64,000 nucleotides of DNA from CAVOEB01 sp965249645 (GCA_965249645.1 CBDFML010000011.1:558001-622000), one strand, 5' to 3'. Shown: positions 17,837-27,962, counted from the stretch's first letter. The notes: a model not told the origin generated them from the letters alone. Translations and numbers: made by a program.

Positions 17837-18589
17837 TCAGTTGACCCCGGCGAGGTTGCCCAGCAGCGGGCCGATCTCGTCATGGATCACGAGGTCGGCA
17901 AGCGAATCGAGTTCGGTCGGCTCGCGGTTGAGAATTGCAAGCGTGCAGCCCCCTCGCTTGGCCAGCACCGGAAAGCCCGCGGCCGGATAGACCACCAGCG
18001 ACGAGCCGACGGCAATCATCAGATCGGCCTTGCGGCTTGCCGCTTCGGCGCGGCGCATCGGTTCTTCGGGCATGGCCTGACCGAACGAGATCGTGCCGGT
18101 CTTGATTAACCCGCCACAGGCCGCGCACTGCGGTAGACTCTCATCGGCCAGGAAGGCGTCGCGGATGGGTCCGAGATCGTAGCGCGCGGCGCAGTCGAGG
18201 CAGACGGCATAGGTGGTGTTGCCGTGCAGCTCGATTACCCGGTCCTCGGGCACGCCCGACTTCTGGTGCAGGCCGTCGACATTCTGAGTGATGATGCAGG
18301 CAAGCCGGTTCTGCTCCATCAACTTGACCACGGCGCGGTGGCCCCGGTTGGGTTCGGCGTCGGCGATCATGTCGTGGGTGGCGAACTTGCGCCGCCAGAA
18401 TTTCCGCTGTCCGTCCTTTGACGCCAGGAACTCGCTGAAATCGACCGGGCGGAAGCGATCCCACACCCCTCCCGGGCTGCGATAGTCGGGAATTCCCGAT
18501 TCCGTACTCATGCCCGCGCCCGTGAACAGCACAGCATGGCGGCTCGCGGCGAGCATCGCCGTCAGGGCGGAGACGGTCTTCTCTCGCAT
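17837..18589 (-). CDS. NAD-dependent protein deacylase (sirtuin)
   Basis: This 250-residue sirtuin removes acyl groups from lysine using NAD. Motifs in order: GAGMSTESGIPDYR, TQNVDGLHQKSG, the catalytic histidine in ELHGN, a zinc site of two Cys pairs (CLDC and CAAC), and VGSSLVVYPAAG. Length and motif order are normal for bacterial class II/III sirtuins. It is convergent with the oxygenase gene and divergent from the luciferase-like gene at 18730. Confidence 0.92.
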   Translation of the reverse strand: MREKTVSALTAMLAASRHAVLFTGAGMSTESGIPDYRSPGGVWDRFRPVDFSEFLASKDGQRKFWRRKFATHDMIADAEPNRGHRAVVKLMEQNRLACIITQNVDGLHQKSGVPEDRVIELHGNTTYAVCLDCAARYDLGPIRDAFLADESLPQCAACGGLIKTGTISFGQAMPEEPMRRAEAASRKADLMIAVGSSLVVYPAAGFPVLAKRGGCTLAILNREPTELDSLADLVIHDEIGPLLGNLAGVN

Positions 18590-18729
18590 TACGCTAACCT
18601 TCTCGTCACCATAGGTCGAACGATAAGCCGGGCAGGCGCGCTGTCAAACCCGTGTTGTCAATCGGGTGGAGCCCACGTTTAATCGTGGTGCGCAAGCGGG
18701 TCTCGTCGTGCAGGGGGGAGTTCGTAGCT

Positions 18730-19749
18730 ATGGTGCGTCTGGATCTTGGACTGAAGTCTCGTGAACCGGCGGTGGCCGCAGGCCAGCGGCTCAACCGCGG
18801 CTTCCACCAGATGTTCGAGGAAGATCAACTCACCCTCGGCGTGTTCTTCCCGATCGAGGCGTTCGAGGGCGCAGTGCCGACCATGGAGGGCCAGGTCGAG
18901 CTGGCACAGCGTGCCGAGACCCTTGGCTTTTCCGCATTGTGGTTTCGCGACGTACCGCTGCGCATCCCCTCGTTCGGCGATGCCGGCCAAGTCTACGATC
19001 CTTTCGTCTATCTCGGCTTTATCGCCGCCCAGACCGGGACCATTTCGCTGGCCACGGGCAGCATCGTCCTCCCGCTGCGCCATCCCCTGCATGTCGCGAA
19101 GGCGGCGGCGTCGGTCGATCAACTCTCGGGTGGGCGGTTGGTGATGGGGGTCGGCACCGGTGACCGGCCGGAAGAATTTCCCGCCTTCGACCGCCAGCAT
19201 GCCTCGCGCACCGAAACCTTCCGCGAAAGCCTGCGCCTGATTGAGATGGTCTACCGCGACGAGTATCCCGACTACCGCTCCTCCTTCGGGCGTATGGTCG
19301 AGGGCAGCGCCGGCGTCCTGCCCAAGCCCGTCGCCGGGCGGGTACCCATCATGATCACGGGCCGGGCACGTCAGAGGCTGGAATGGACCGCCGCCCACTG
19401 CGACGCCTGGGTGAAATATTCGCGCACGCCCGAGCGCCAGGAATACGTCATCGCATCCTGGCGCGAGGCGCTCAAACGCTCTTGCCGGGGCCGGTTCAAG
19501 CCGTTTGGCCAGTCGCTCTACATCGATCTCGCGGAGGATCCGAACGAGGGGCCATCGGATATCCATCTGGGGTTCCGTTTCGGGCGCCACGCGTTAATCG
19601 AGCTTTTGGGCCAGCTTCGCGGGCTGGGCGTAAACCACGTCACCCTCACGCTGAAATACGGTAAGCGGCCGGCGGCCGACGTGCTCGAAGAGCTGGGCGC
19701 CGAGGTCATCCCCCTGTTTCCTGCTCGCGTGGCCACGCCCGGCGGTTGA
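18730..19749 (+). CDS. LLM class flavin-dependent oxidoreductase (TIGR03571-like)
   Basis: This 339-residue protein belongs to the luciferase-like monooxygenase superfamily. The blocks LGVFFPIEAF, ALWFRDVPLR, GDAGQVYDPFVYLG and RHPLHVAKAAASVDQLSGGRL match a family I know as TIGR03571, whose substrate has not been established. ATG 18730 follows GGGGGAG; the longer upstream extension is not family-like. It is followed after 73 bases by an FAH-family gene and the two may be co-transcribed. Whether it uses F420 or FMN cannot be told here. Confidence 0.82.
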   Translation: MVRLDLGLKSREPAVAAGQRLNRGFHQMFEEDQLTLGVFFPIEAFEGAVPTMEGQVELAQRAETLGFSALWFRDVPLRIPSFGDAGQVYDPFVYLGFIAAQTGTISLATGSIVLPLRHPLHVAKAAASVDQLSGGRLVMGVGTGDRPEEFPAFDRQHASRTETFRESLRLIEMVYRDEYPDYRSSFGRMVEGSAGVLPKPVAGRVPIMITGRARQRLEWTAAHCDAWVKYSRTPERQEYVIASWREALKRSCRGRFKPFGQSLYIDLAEDPNEGPSDIHLGFRFGRHALIELLGQLRGLGVNHVTLTLKYGKRPAADVLEELGAEVIPLFPARVATPGG

Positions 19750-19822
19750 GCTCGGTGCCCGGCGCCGCTTGCCAGCGCGCGAGCGGATCGCTACCCTCCC
19801 GCCGGCCAGCACGGAGGGCGTA

Positions 19823-20707
19823 ATGAAATTCCTGACCCTGGAAAACGGTTATCTGGGCGTCGCGATCGAGAACACGGTCGTTGATCTGGGCGCTGCGGCA
19901 CGCGAGCTTGTGGCCGCGCTGCCGGCGGAGACCCTGCTTGACCTCGTGCGCGCGCCCGAGGGTGCGGCGGAGGATGTCTGGGGTATCGCGCAGCGCGCCG
20001 TGGGGTTGGGCGTTGCCTGTCGGCCGCTGGCCGAGGTCAGGCCGCTGGCGCCGATTCCGGCGCCTCGTCGCAACATCTTCTGCCTCGGATTGAACTACCG
20101 CGCCCACGTGAAGGAATTCGGAAAGGGCCAGGACCTGCCCGATGCGCCCATCGTGTTCACAAAATCGACCACCTCGATTGTGGGGCCCGGCGCCGACATC
20201 CCGGTCCATACGGGCGTGACGGAGGCGCTCGATTACGAGGCGGAGCTCGCCCTGATCCTGGGACGCGACGGGCGCAACATCGACCCGGCCGACGCCTGGG
20301 ATCACGTCTTCGGCTATACCGCGATCAACGACGTCACCGCGCGCGACCTGCAAAAGACCCACAAGCAGTGGTTCCTGGGCAAGAGCCTCGACGGCTTTGC
20401 GCCCATGGGCCCGCTCCTGGTCCACCGGTCGGCGATGCCCGCCCCGGCCGAGATCGCCGTGCGCTCGCGCATCAACGGCGAGCTGTGCCAGGACGATACC
20501 TTCGACAACCTGATTTTCGACGTGCCGACAATCATCGCTACCCTCTCGGGCGGCGCCACCCTGCTCGCCGGCGACATTATCGCCACCGGCACGCCGGCCG
20601 GTGTCGGCATCGGCTTCGATCCACCGAAATTCCTGCGTCCGGGCGACGAGGTAATTGTCGAGGTCACCGGCGTGGGACCGCTGATCAACCGGGTGGCCCC
20701 GGGTTAG
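19823..20707 (+). CDS. Fumarylacetoacetate hydrolase (FAH) family protein
   Basis: This 294-residue protein has the FAH C-terminal fold. Core motifs are visible: GLNYRAHVKE, the metal-binding glutamates in DYEAELALILGRDGRN, the GKSLDGFAPMGP block and GTPAGVGIGFDPP. Family members hydrolyse or decarboxylate 1,3-dioxo or beta-keto acids in aromatic and sugar-acid degradation. ATG 19823 is close behind GGAGGG and is preferred over an extended start at 19769. The particular substrate is unknown. Confidence 0.88.
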   Translation: MKFLTLENGYLGVAIENTVVDLGAAARELVAALPAETLLDLVRAPEGAAEDVWGIAQRAVGLGVACRPLAEVRPLAPIPAPRRNIFCLGLNYRAHVKEFGKGQDLPDAPIVFTKSTTSIVGPGADIPVHTGVTEALDYEAELALILGRDGRNIDPADAWDHVFGYTAINDVTARDLQKTHKQWFLGKSLDGFAPMGPLLVHRSAMPAPAEIAVRSRINGELCQDDTFDNLIFDVPTIIATLSGGATLLAGDIIATGTPAGVGIGFDPPKFLRPGDEVIVEVTGVGPLINRVAPG

Positions 20708-20801
20708 CCGCGGCCCGGTTGTTTCTCCCTCGCGCGAACTTATATTTCGCCTGAGCCCAATCCCCCCTTGCTTTGCCGCACAAACGCAGCCCGAAAGCCC
20801 C

Positions 20802-22625
20802 ATGGACCTTCGAAACATCGCCATCATCGCCCATGTCGACCACGGCAAGACCACGCTGGTCGATTGCCTGCTCCGCCAGTCGGGCACCTTCCGGGCCAAC
20901 CAGAAGGTTGCCGAGCGCGCCCTCGATTCGGGCGAACTCGAGCGCGAGCGCGGCATCACCATCCTGGCCAAATGCACGTCGGTGGTCTGGAAGGGTGTGC
21001 GCATCAACATCGTCGACACGCCTGGCCACGCCGATTTCGGTGGCGAAGTCGAGCGAATCCTCTCGATGGTCGACGGCGTCGTGGTGCTGGTCGATGCCGC
21101 CGAAGGCCCCATGCCCCAGACCAAGTTCGTGCTCGGCAAGGCGCTCCGGGTCGGGCTTCGCCCGCTGGTCGTGGTCAACAAGGTCGATAAGCCCGAGAGC
21201 CGCGCGCATGTGGTGCACGAGGAGGTTTTCGACCTGTTCTCGGCGCTCGACGCCAACGACGAACAGCTTGATTTCGCCACCCTCTTTGCCTCGGCCAAGC
21301 AGGGCTGGGCCGCGGCCGATCCCGCCGGTCCGCGCGACGACATGGCGCCGCTCTTCGACCTTATTCTCGAGCGCGTCGCTCCGCCCGCGGTCGATGCGAC
21401 CACGCCGTTCGCGATGTTGGCAACCACCCTCGAAGTCGACCCCTATCTGGGCCGCCTGCTTACGGGCCGGATCGAAAGCGGTGCGGTGCGTGCGAACACG
21501 ACGATCAAGGCGCTCACGCGCGACGGCGCGGTGATCGAGCAGACGCGTATCACCAAGCTGCTCGCTTTCCGCGGCCTGGAACGGGTCAGCATCGAGCAGG
21601 CCGAGGCGGGCGACATCGTCGCGCTTGCGGGCTTCGCCGAGGCGACTGTCGCCGACACCCTCGGGGCGCTCGAGCTGGACCACCCCATCGCCGCCCAGCC
21701 GATCGATCCGCCGACCCTGGCCATGACCTTCGGCATCAACGATTCGCCGCTTTCCGGCAAGGACGGTGACAAGCTCACCTCGCGCGAGATCTGGGCCCGG
21801 CTGATGCGCGAGGCGGAAGGCAACGTCGCGATCCGGGTGAGCCGCACCGAGTCGAACGATGCGTTTGAGGTCGCGGGGCGAGGCGAGTTGCAGCTCGCGG
21901 TGCTGATCGAGACCCTGCGCCGCGAGGGCTACGAGCTCTCGATCAGCCGCCCTCGGGTGCTTACCCGAGACGATCTCGAGACCGGTCAGCGCCTCGAGCC
22001 GCTCGAGGAGGTCACCGTCGACGTCGATGCGGATTACGCCGGTGTGGTGGTCGAAAAACTGGGCGAGCGGCGCGCCGACCTGATCGAGATGCGTCCTGCG
22101 GGCGAGGGCAAGCAGCGTCTCGTCTTCATCGTGCCCTCGCGCAGCCTGATCGGCTATCACGGCGATTTTCTGACCGACACCCGCGGCACCGGTGTGCTGA
22201 ACCGGGTGTTTCACGCCTACGGCCCCTACCGCGGACCGATCGAGCAGCGCCACACGGGCACGCTGGTTTCGACTGCGCGCGGCGATTCCGTGCCCTACGC
22301 CCTGTGGAACCTCGAAGAGCGCGGGCCGCTCTTCATCGGCGCCGGCGAGGCGGTCTATCCGGGCATGATCATCGGCGAGCACAGCCGGGGCAACGACCTC
22401 GAAGTCAACCCGCTCAGGGCCAAGCAGCTGAGCAACGTCCGGGCCTCGGGCAAGGACGATGCGGTCACGCTCACCACACCCCAGCGCATGTCGCTCGACC
22501 GCGCGATCGCCTACATCGCCGACGACGAACTGGTCGAGGTGACGCCCAAGGCAGTGCGCCTGCGCAAGCGCCATCTCGATCCTCACGCGCGCAAGAGGGC
22601 CTCGCGCGCAGCCCAGGCATCCTAA
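20802..22625 (+). CDS. typA: Translational GTPase TypA/BipA
   Basis: This 607-residue protein is a ribosome-associated elongation-factor-like GTPase that helps ribosome assembly and stress adaptation. G motifs: HVDHGKTT, the switch block ERERGITILAK, DTPGHADFG, and NKVD. The EF-G-like domains III and V and the BipA-specific C-terminal domain (for example SLIGYHGDFLTDTRGTG and TPKAVRLRK) are complete. Length is normal for the family. It appears monocistronic. Confidence 0.96.
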   Translation: MDLRNIAIIAHVDHGKTTLVDCLLRQSGTFRANQKVAERALDSGELERERGITILAKCTSVVWKGVRINIVDTPGHADFGGEVERILSMVDGVVVLVDAAEGPMPQTKFVLGKALRVGLRPLVVVNKVDKPESRAHVVHEEVFDLFSALDANDEQLDFATLFASAKQGWAAADPAGPRDDMAPLFDLILERVAPPAVDATTPFAMLATTLEVDPYLGRLLTGRIESGAVRANTTIKALTRDGAVIEQTRITKLLAFRGLERVSIEQAEAGDIVALAGFAEATVADTLGALELDHPIAAQPIDPPTLAMTFGINDSPLSGKDGDKLTSREIWARLMREAEGNVAIRVSRTESNDAFEVAGRGELQLAVLIETLRREGYELSISRPRVLTRDDLETGQRLEPLEEVTVDVDADYAGVVVEKLGERRADLIEMRPAGEGKQRLVFIVPSRSLIGYHGDFLTDTRGTGVLNRVFHAYGPYRGPIEQRHTGTLVSTARGDSVPYALWNLEERGPLFIGAGEAVYPGMIIGEHSRGNDLEVNPLRAKQLSNVRASGKDDAVTLTTPQRMSLDRAIAYIADDELVEVTPKAVRLRKRHLDPHARKRASRAAQAS

Positions 22626-22641
22626 CGCCGGGTCGCGTCGC

Positions 22642-23820
22642 TCAGGGAGGCGGTGCGCGCAGCCCCGCCTCGATCATCAACGGCAGCACGCGCCGCCCGA
22701 AGAAATCGAGATCGGGCAGGAAGTCGTAGAAGTTCACCTGCACCCCGTCGCAGCCTGCTTCGCGTAAGCGCACGAACCAGTCGACGATCCGCTCCGGCGT
22801 GCCGACGAGATGAACATTGCCCCCCACCACCCACATCTCGCGGGTCGTCGCACTCCAGGATTCCTTGCCCCCGCCGGTGATCGAGGCGGCGAAGTTGTCC
22901 GCCGCCACGGGGTCCTGCTGCTCGATGATGCGCGCGCGCTGGGCCTGGGCTTCCTCGTCCGTGTCGCGGCAGATGACATGAGGGTTGATGATGGTGCGTA
23001 CCTCGCGGCCGATCTGGCGCGCGGCCTCCTTGATCTTCCAGTTATGGTCGGGCAGGGCGGCGCAGGCTTTTTCCGGATCGGCGCCCGCCGGGCTGGTGAT
23101 AAAGACGATGTCGGACTTGCGCGCGGCGTAGTCGATACTCGCCGCCGAGGTGCCGGCGTTGACCAGGATGGGGCGCCCGTACACCGGCTTGGGCGAGACG
23201 AAGGCGTCCTCCATCTGCCAGTAGCGGCCCCGGTGGGTGACGTTTTCCTCCGCCTGCCAGAGCATATCCATCATGTCGACGAACTCGCCGGCCATCTCGT
23301 AGCGCAGGTCGTGCTCCATCTGCTTGAGCCCGAACATGCGAAACTCGTCGGGTTTGTAGCCCGTGACCATGTTGAGCCCCCAGCGCCCCTGGCTCATATG
23401 GTCGAGAGTGGCGGCGAACTTGGCGAGATGAACCGGATGCCAGCCGTAGAGCGCATGGACCGTCGAGATCAGCACGATATTCCGCGTCACCGGTGCCAGG
23501 CCCGCGGTGATCAGCAGCGGGTCCATGGCGTCGCCGCGAAATCCCATCTCCCCGCCGTAGCCGCCTTTGCCCAGCCACTGGGCGAGGCCGAACACGAGGT
23601 CGAAACCCAGCTCCTCGGCGCGAACCGCACATTCCGCGTTGTAATCGAAGTCCCAGCTCGTTTCTCGCGGCGCCGTCGACGGGCTCCAGGCGCCGGTCTG
23701 GAGCGGCAGGAACAGACCGAGCATGAAGGGCTGGTCGAGAACGCGCTCGATCGGACGCCGTCCGTCAGTGTTGAGGTCCGGGGCACGGCTCATGCGAAAG
23801 GGCAGGCCTGGCTCGCTCAT
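22642..23820 (-). CDS. LLM class flavin-dependent monooxygenase (SfnG/RutA-like)
   Basis: This 392-residue protein belongs to the FMNH2-dependent group that includes dimethylsulfone monooxygenase SfnG and pyrimidine monooxygenase RutA. Shared blocks are SWDFDYNAECAVRAEELGF, the GGRxGxN-like QGRWGLNMVTGYKPDEF and HDLRYEMAGEF. Resemblance to SfnG and RutA is about equal by eye, so I give no symbol. An SfnG role would fit the DMSP lyase elsewhere in the window (DMS and DMSO2 metabolism); a RutA-type ring opening is the alternative. The gene has its own short AT-rich upstream region at 23821-23888. Confidence 0.75.
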   Translation of the reverse strand: MSEPGLPFRMSRAPDLNTDGRRPIERVLDQPFMLGLFLPLQTGAWSPSTAPRETSWDFDYNAECAVRAEELGFDLVFGLAQWLGKGGYGGEMGFRGDAMDPLLITAGLAPVTRNIVLISTVHALYGWHPVHLAKFAATLDHMSQGRWGLNMVTGYKPDEFRMFGLKQMEHDLRYEMAGEFVDMMDMLWQAEENVTHRGRYWQMEDAFVSPKPVYGRPILVNAGTSAASIDYAARKSDIVFITSPAGADPEKACAALPDHNWKIKEAARQIGREVRTIINPHVICRDTDEEAQAQRARIIEQQDPVAADNFAASITGGGKESWSATTREMWVVGGNVHLVGTPERIVDWFVRLREAGCDGVQVNFYDFLPDLDFFGRRVLPLMIEAGLRAPPP

Positions 23821-23888
23821 TTCGTCCTCATGGCGACAGTCTTGCCGGGAAGTTTATGCTACTTTTCATAGTTTGTCTATCCATTAAT

Positions 23889-24794
23889 TCAACCGTCCTC
23901 GCCCGGTGTGCCGACCACTGTGCCGGGTGGCAGGGCTTCAACATGGGCGCAAATATCGCATGGTCGGGTAATCCAGATGCGCGCGCGATGGTCCGCGATA
24001 TGACGCAGCGCGCGGCGCAGCGCGCGGAGTCGAAACGCCTGGCCCATCACGAAGGTGTGCAGCGACAGCCCGAACACCAGCGGCTGGCGCGCGGACTGGG
24101 CGAGCATCTCGTCGAAATTGTCGATGATCATGTCGGCGAAGGCGGCGCGCGTGAATTTGTGAAACACGATCGCCCGGTTGTCGTTCATCTCCACGGGGTA
24201 GGGGATCGCCAGGATCGGCCCGGCCCGGGTGCGCATCCAGATCGGCTGGTCGTCGCACGACCAGTCCATCATGTAGCGGTAGCCGGCCTCGCGCAGCAGG
24301 TCCGGTGTGCGCGGCGTCTGCGAGATCCAGGGGCTCATCCAGCCCACCGGCGGCGTGCCCTGATGCGCGGTGATGGCATCGGTCGCCGCGGCGATCATCG
24401 CGGCCTCCGCCGCCTCGTCGAGCCCACCCTGATCGTCGGAGTTTGTGACGCCGTGGCCGAGGATCTCGTCGCCCCACGCAACCAGCGCGTCCGGGATGTC
24501 CGGGCAGGCGCCGTAAAGTGCGGAATTGATCTGCGCCTCGATGGGCAGGTCGAGCTCGTCGAACAATTCCATGAGCCGCCAGAACCCGACCCGGTTGCCG
24601 TAATCGCGCCAGGAATAGACGCTCGGGCTGTTCGATTGTTCGGGCGGCGCGATTTGGGCGCCCCGCCCGCGCCCGAGCGCGAAATGCTCGACATTGAGCG
24701 CGATATAGAACGCGAGCCGTTTGCCCTCGGGCCAGTCGTAAACCGGGCGTCCGGGCAGGGCGGAATAATCGTAGCGGATCGGAAAGTCGGTCAT
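23889..24794 (-). CDS. Polysaccharide deacetylase-fold (allantoinase PuuE-like) protein
   Basis: This 301-residue protein has the NodB-like deacetylase fold. The N-terminal WPEGKRLAFYIALNVEHF, the GHGVTNSDDQ block and the late HTFVMGQAFR block follow the layout of the PuuE/allantoinase subgroup acting on C-N bonds of small molecules. Canonical Asp-His-His metal residues are not all clear. Start ATG 24794 overlaps the stop of the upstream amidase gene (ATGA 24791-24794). It is the last gene of a minus-strand operon with an amidase, an S15-type hydrolase and a DUF1989 protein. Confidence 0.78.
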   Translation of the reverse strand: MTDFPIRYDYSALPGRPVYDWPEGKRLAFYIALNVEHFALGRGRGAQIAPPEQSNSPSVYSWRDYGNRVGFWRLMELFDELDLPIEAQINSALYGACPDIPDALVAWGDEILGHGVTNSDDQGGLDEAAEAAMIAAATDAITAHQGTPPVGWMSPWISQTPRTPDLLREAGYRYMMDWSCDDQPIWMRTRAGPILAIPYPVEMNDNRAIVFHKFTRAAFADMIIDNFDEMLAQSARQPLVFGLSLHTFVMGQAFRLRALRRALRHIADHRARIWITRPCDICAHVEALPPGTVVGTPGEDG

Positions 24795-26206
24795 GACGCG
24801 GGCTCCAGAATGGCGGGGTGGCAATGGTGCCAGCCGCAGGCCTGCTCGTAGGCATGGCCGATACGATAGAGCAAGGCTTCGTCGAACGCCCGGCCCGCGA
24901 TCTGCATTCCCAGCGGCAGGCCGTCCGACGAAAAGCCAATCGGCAGACCGAGGGCGGGGTGGCCGGTCACGTTGAACGGCGCGCGCGCGTGGCGCATGTA
25001 GTTTCGCGCGATCTCGGCGGCATCGTCGATCGAATAGGCGGGCGTCATGCTCGAAGCGCAAACCAGTGCGTCCAGCCCGTCGAGGCAGCGATCCATCCCG
25101 GTGCTCAAGCTCTCGCGCCGGGCAAGCGCGCCTTTGTAGTCGTCGGCGCTGAGGTTCGCGCCGTTGCCGATCCGATCGCGCGCGAGCGCGCCGTAGTCGC
25201 CCGCCCGCTCGGCAAGCCAGCGGGCATGGATGCGATAGGATTCGAACGAGAGGATGACCCGGTTGCATTCCGTGTAGTCGGCAAGCGGCGCAAGCTCCAC
25301 GCTTACGAGCTCCGCGCCCAGATCTGTTATTACCGCGAACGCTGCTTTGAGGGCAGTGGCGGTCTCTGCGTCGGCGGGCTCGTCGTGCTCGTGGAAATGG
25401 CGCACCACTCCGATCCGCAAACCCTTGACGCCCTCACCCAGCGCGCTGGTGTAATCGGTTGCCGGGCCGGCACGACTGCCCGGGTCGGCCGCATCAAATC
25501 CGGCCAGCGTGTTCAACAGCAGGGAGTTGTCCTCGACGCTGCGGGTCATGGGGCCGACATGATCGAGCGTTTCCGAGAGCGGAAACACGCCGCTGCGTCC
25601 CACCAGCCCGAAGCTCGGCTTCAGCCCGACGACGCCGCACAGGCAGGCGGGGTTGCGGACCGAGCCGGCGGTATCGGTGCCCAGCGCGGCAGGCACCAGC
25701 CCCGCCGCCAGCGCTGTGCCCGCACCGCTCGACGAACCGCCCGGCATTTTCGATAGATCCCAGGGATTGCGCGCGGGCGGCCAGGGCAGATCGAAAGACG
25801 GCCCGCCGACCGCGAATTCGTGGGTCGTGAGCTTGCCCAGCAGAATCGCGCCCGCGGCCTTCAGCCGCGCGGTCACAAAAGCGTCCGCGGCGGCCCGGTA
25901 ATCGGCCCGAAGTTTGGACTGGCAGGTAGTGGGCAGGCCGGCGGCGTCGATAATGTCCTTGAGCGCCACGGGCACGCCGTGAAGCGGGCCGCGCGCGCCA
26001 TCGCGCGCAATGTCGGCTTCGGCGCGCCGCGCCGCGTCCAGCGCCCCTTCGGCGTCGAGCGTGACAAAGGCGTTAAGCCGGGGTTCCAGGCGCGCGATCC
26101 GGTCGATCAGGGTCTCGACATACGCGAGCGGCGAAAGCTCGCGTGATGCGATAAGGCGAGAGGCCTCCGCCAGGCTCAGATAGGCGAACTCATGAGGCGC
26201 GCTCAT
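24791..26206 (-). CDS. Amidase signature family hydrolase (second amidase)
   Basis: This 471-residue amidase has the catalytic lysine in VALKDIIDAAG, the GGSSSGAGTALAAGLV block with the cis-serine, and the nucleophile loop GTDTAGSVRNPA. The overall layout is like GatA-type and small-amide hydrolases. Both ends overlap neighbours by four bases (ATGA at 26203-26206 and 24791-24794), so translation is coupled along the operon. It presumably hydrolyses an amide intermediate of the pathway encoded by the operon. Confidence 0.9.
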   Translation of the reverse strand: MSAPHEFAYLSLAEASRLIASRELSPLAYVETLIDRIARLEPRLNAFVTLDAEGALDAARRAEADIARDGARGPLHGVPVALKDIIDAAGLPTTCQSKLRADYRAAADAFVTARLKAAGAILLGKLTTHEFAVGGPSFDLPWPPARNPWDLSKMPGGSSSGAGTALAAGLVPAALGTDTAGSVRNPACLCGVVGLKPSFGLVGRSGVFPLSETLDHVGPMTRSVEDNSLLLNTLAGFDAADPGSRAGPATDYTSALGEGVKGLRIGVVRHFHEHDEPADAETATALKAAFAVITDLGAELVSVELAPLADYTECNRVILSFESYRIHARWLAERAGDYGALARDRIGNGANLSADDYKGALARRESLSTGMDRCLDGLDALVCASSMTPAYSIDDAAEIARNYMRHARAPFNVTGHPALGLPIGFSSDGLPLGMQIAGRAFDEALLYRIGHAYEQACGWHHCHPAILEPAS

Positions 26207-27933
26207 GGGTCCGGGATGATGGGCAAAATCAGACAGGACGGTCGGGCGGCGTCGTGAAACACCTTCTGGCTCGCATTACGGCCGTCCTCGTAGCGCCCGT
26301 CCCGGGTCGTGCGGAAGTGGTTGAGCGTGCGTTCGTAGAGCGGAAAATTCATGCTCGACACTTCGAGCCGGATGCGATGGCCCGCCTTGAACAGGTTGCA
26401 CGTATGGCCGACGCGAAACGCGTAGCGGTTGACCGCGTCCGGCTCGATCGGCGTCGGCGCCTCGTTGCTCTCGCAAAAGCTCGCGCGCAGGATCGAATCG
26501 CACAGGTTGATCGCGCGCCCGTCGGGATAGACATCGACCAGCTTGACCGTGAAATCGGTGTCGTCGGCGGACGACGAGGCGTAGAGCTCGATGTCGACTG
26601 GACCGGTCACCTCGACGTCCCGGGTCAGAACCTCGGTTGTGTAGACGAGCACGTCGGGCCGTGCCTCCACCGGGCGTTGATCCGCCGGTCCCATGGGCGC
26701 TATCGACGCCGGCCCACCACCTTTTCCGCCCAGGCTCGGGACTTCCCAGAACGGATTGCAGACGTAGATGTCGGAAAGCTCGTCGCCGGGCTTTTCGAGC
26801 GACAAGGCGCCGTCACCGTTGAGCGAATTCGCGCGCCCGCCGCTATGCAGGTGATAACGGGTAAACCGGGTCTCGGGCAGAGGGAAGCTGTCGGCCTCGC
26901 GCCACCGGTTTGCGCCCATGACGAACAGCGAGACGCGCGGCTCGTCCATGATCCCGCTATCCTCGCCCTTCAGCCAGTGGTCGTACCAACGCACCATCAG
27001 CTCGTCGAGCCGGGCGCGCGCCTCGTCGCCGAAATCGAGCTCGCCCATCGCCGGCGCCCAGGGCTGGTGATACCAGGGGCCGATGACGAGCTTCTGGTTT
27101 CCCCGGGCCAGCGCACTGCCGCCCGTCGACACCAGACCCTGGTAGTTGCGGATCGTGCCCTCGATGAACAGGTCGTACCAGCCGACCAGATGCAGCGCCG
27201 GGATCGTGATGTCGGCGTAACGCTCGCCCAGGTGCCAGCGTTTCCAATAATCGTCGAACGTCGGATGCTCGAGCCAGTCGTAATAAAACGGCGCAAAATC
27301 CCGGGGCAGGCTGGGGTGATCGGTCAGAGGCAGATGATCGTATTCCCCGGGCAGGCCGCCAAAGGCCTTGAAGGCCGGCCGCCAGTCCGCCGGCTCGCCG
27401 CGGCGGAAGGCCTCGGCAATCGCCAATCCGGCCGCCCAGACCTGGTTGAGGCATTGCTGAAAGGCGCCGTTCTTGTAGCACCAGTCCTCGTAGACCCCGT
27501 CGTTCGTGAACGCGGGGGCAATCGCCATGAGTGCCTCGGGCGCGCGGGTTGCCGAAAATAGCTGGGTCGTGCCGGGATAGGAAAATCCGTACATGCCCAC
27601 TTTGCCGTTCGATTTCGCCAAGCCCGCGCACTGCTCGATGGTATCGACCCCGTCGTCGAACTCATGGACAAAGGGCTCGAAATCGCCGTCGGACGCGAAA
27701 CATCCCCGAACGTCCTGGGTCATCAGGATGAAACCCTGCCGCGCGTACCATCCCGGGTGGAGCAGGGATTCAAACTCCGAGACGCCCTTGTCGTAGGGCG
27801 TGCGAATGAGCAAAACGGGGTATGGACCCGCGCCCGCGGGCGTGTAGATGTCGGCACGCAGCACGGTGCCGTCGCGCATCGACATGGCGACATCGCGCTC
27901 GAGCGCGACCTCGCAAGCCGCTCGCCCGCCCAT
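26203..27933 (-). CDS. CocE/NonD-type serine hydrolase (X-Pro dipeptidyl-peptidase S15 family)
   Basis: This 576-residue hydrolase has an alpha/beta domain with DGTVLRADIYTP and LLIRTPYDKG, the nucleophile elbow GFSYPGTTQ, an inserted helical cap, and the C-terminal jelly-roll domain (PVDIELYASS, TDFTVKLVDVYPDGRAINL). Cocaine esterase and related enzymes split esters or amides this way. ATG 27933 follows GGAAGGAG on the coding strand; longer open sequence upstream has no family similarity. It sits between the DUF1989 gene and an amidase in the same operon. Confidence 0.88.
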   Translation of the reverse strand: MGGRAACEVALERDVAMSMRDGTVLRADIYTPAGAGPYPVLLIRTPYDKGVSEFESLLHPGWYARQGFILMTQDVRGCFASDGDFEPFVHEFDDGVDTIEQCAGLAKSNGKVGMYGFSYPGTTQLFSATRAPEALMAIAPAFTNDGVYEDWCYKNGAFQQCLNQVWAAGLAIAEAFRRGEPADWRPAFKAFGGLPGEYDHLPLTDHPSLPRDFAPFYYDWLEHPTFDDYWKRWHLGERYADITIPALHLVGWYDLFIEGTIRNYQGLVSTGGSALARGNQKLVIGPWYHQPWAPAMGELDFGDEARARLDELMVRWYDHWLKGEDSGIMDEPRVSLFVMGANRWREADSFPLPETRFTRYHLHSGGRANSLNGDGALSLEKPGDELSDIYVCNPFWEVPSLGGKGGGPASIAPMGPADQRPVEARPDVLVYTTEVLTRDVEVTGPVDIELYASSSADDTDFTVKLVDVYPDGRAINLCDSILRASFCESNEAPTPIEPDAVNRYAFRVGHTCNLFKAGHRIRLEVSSMNFPLYERTLNHFRTTRDGRYEDGRNASQKVFHDAARPSCLILPIIPDP

Positions 27934-27962
27934 CGGTCTCCTTCCCGCGCTTCCGCTCCGGT

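Noticed and set aside
22642..23820. Firm identification as sfnG
   Set aside because: Similarity to RutA and SfnG looks about equal by eye; no sulfone or pyrimidine genes are adjacent.
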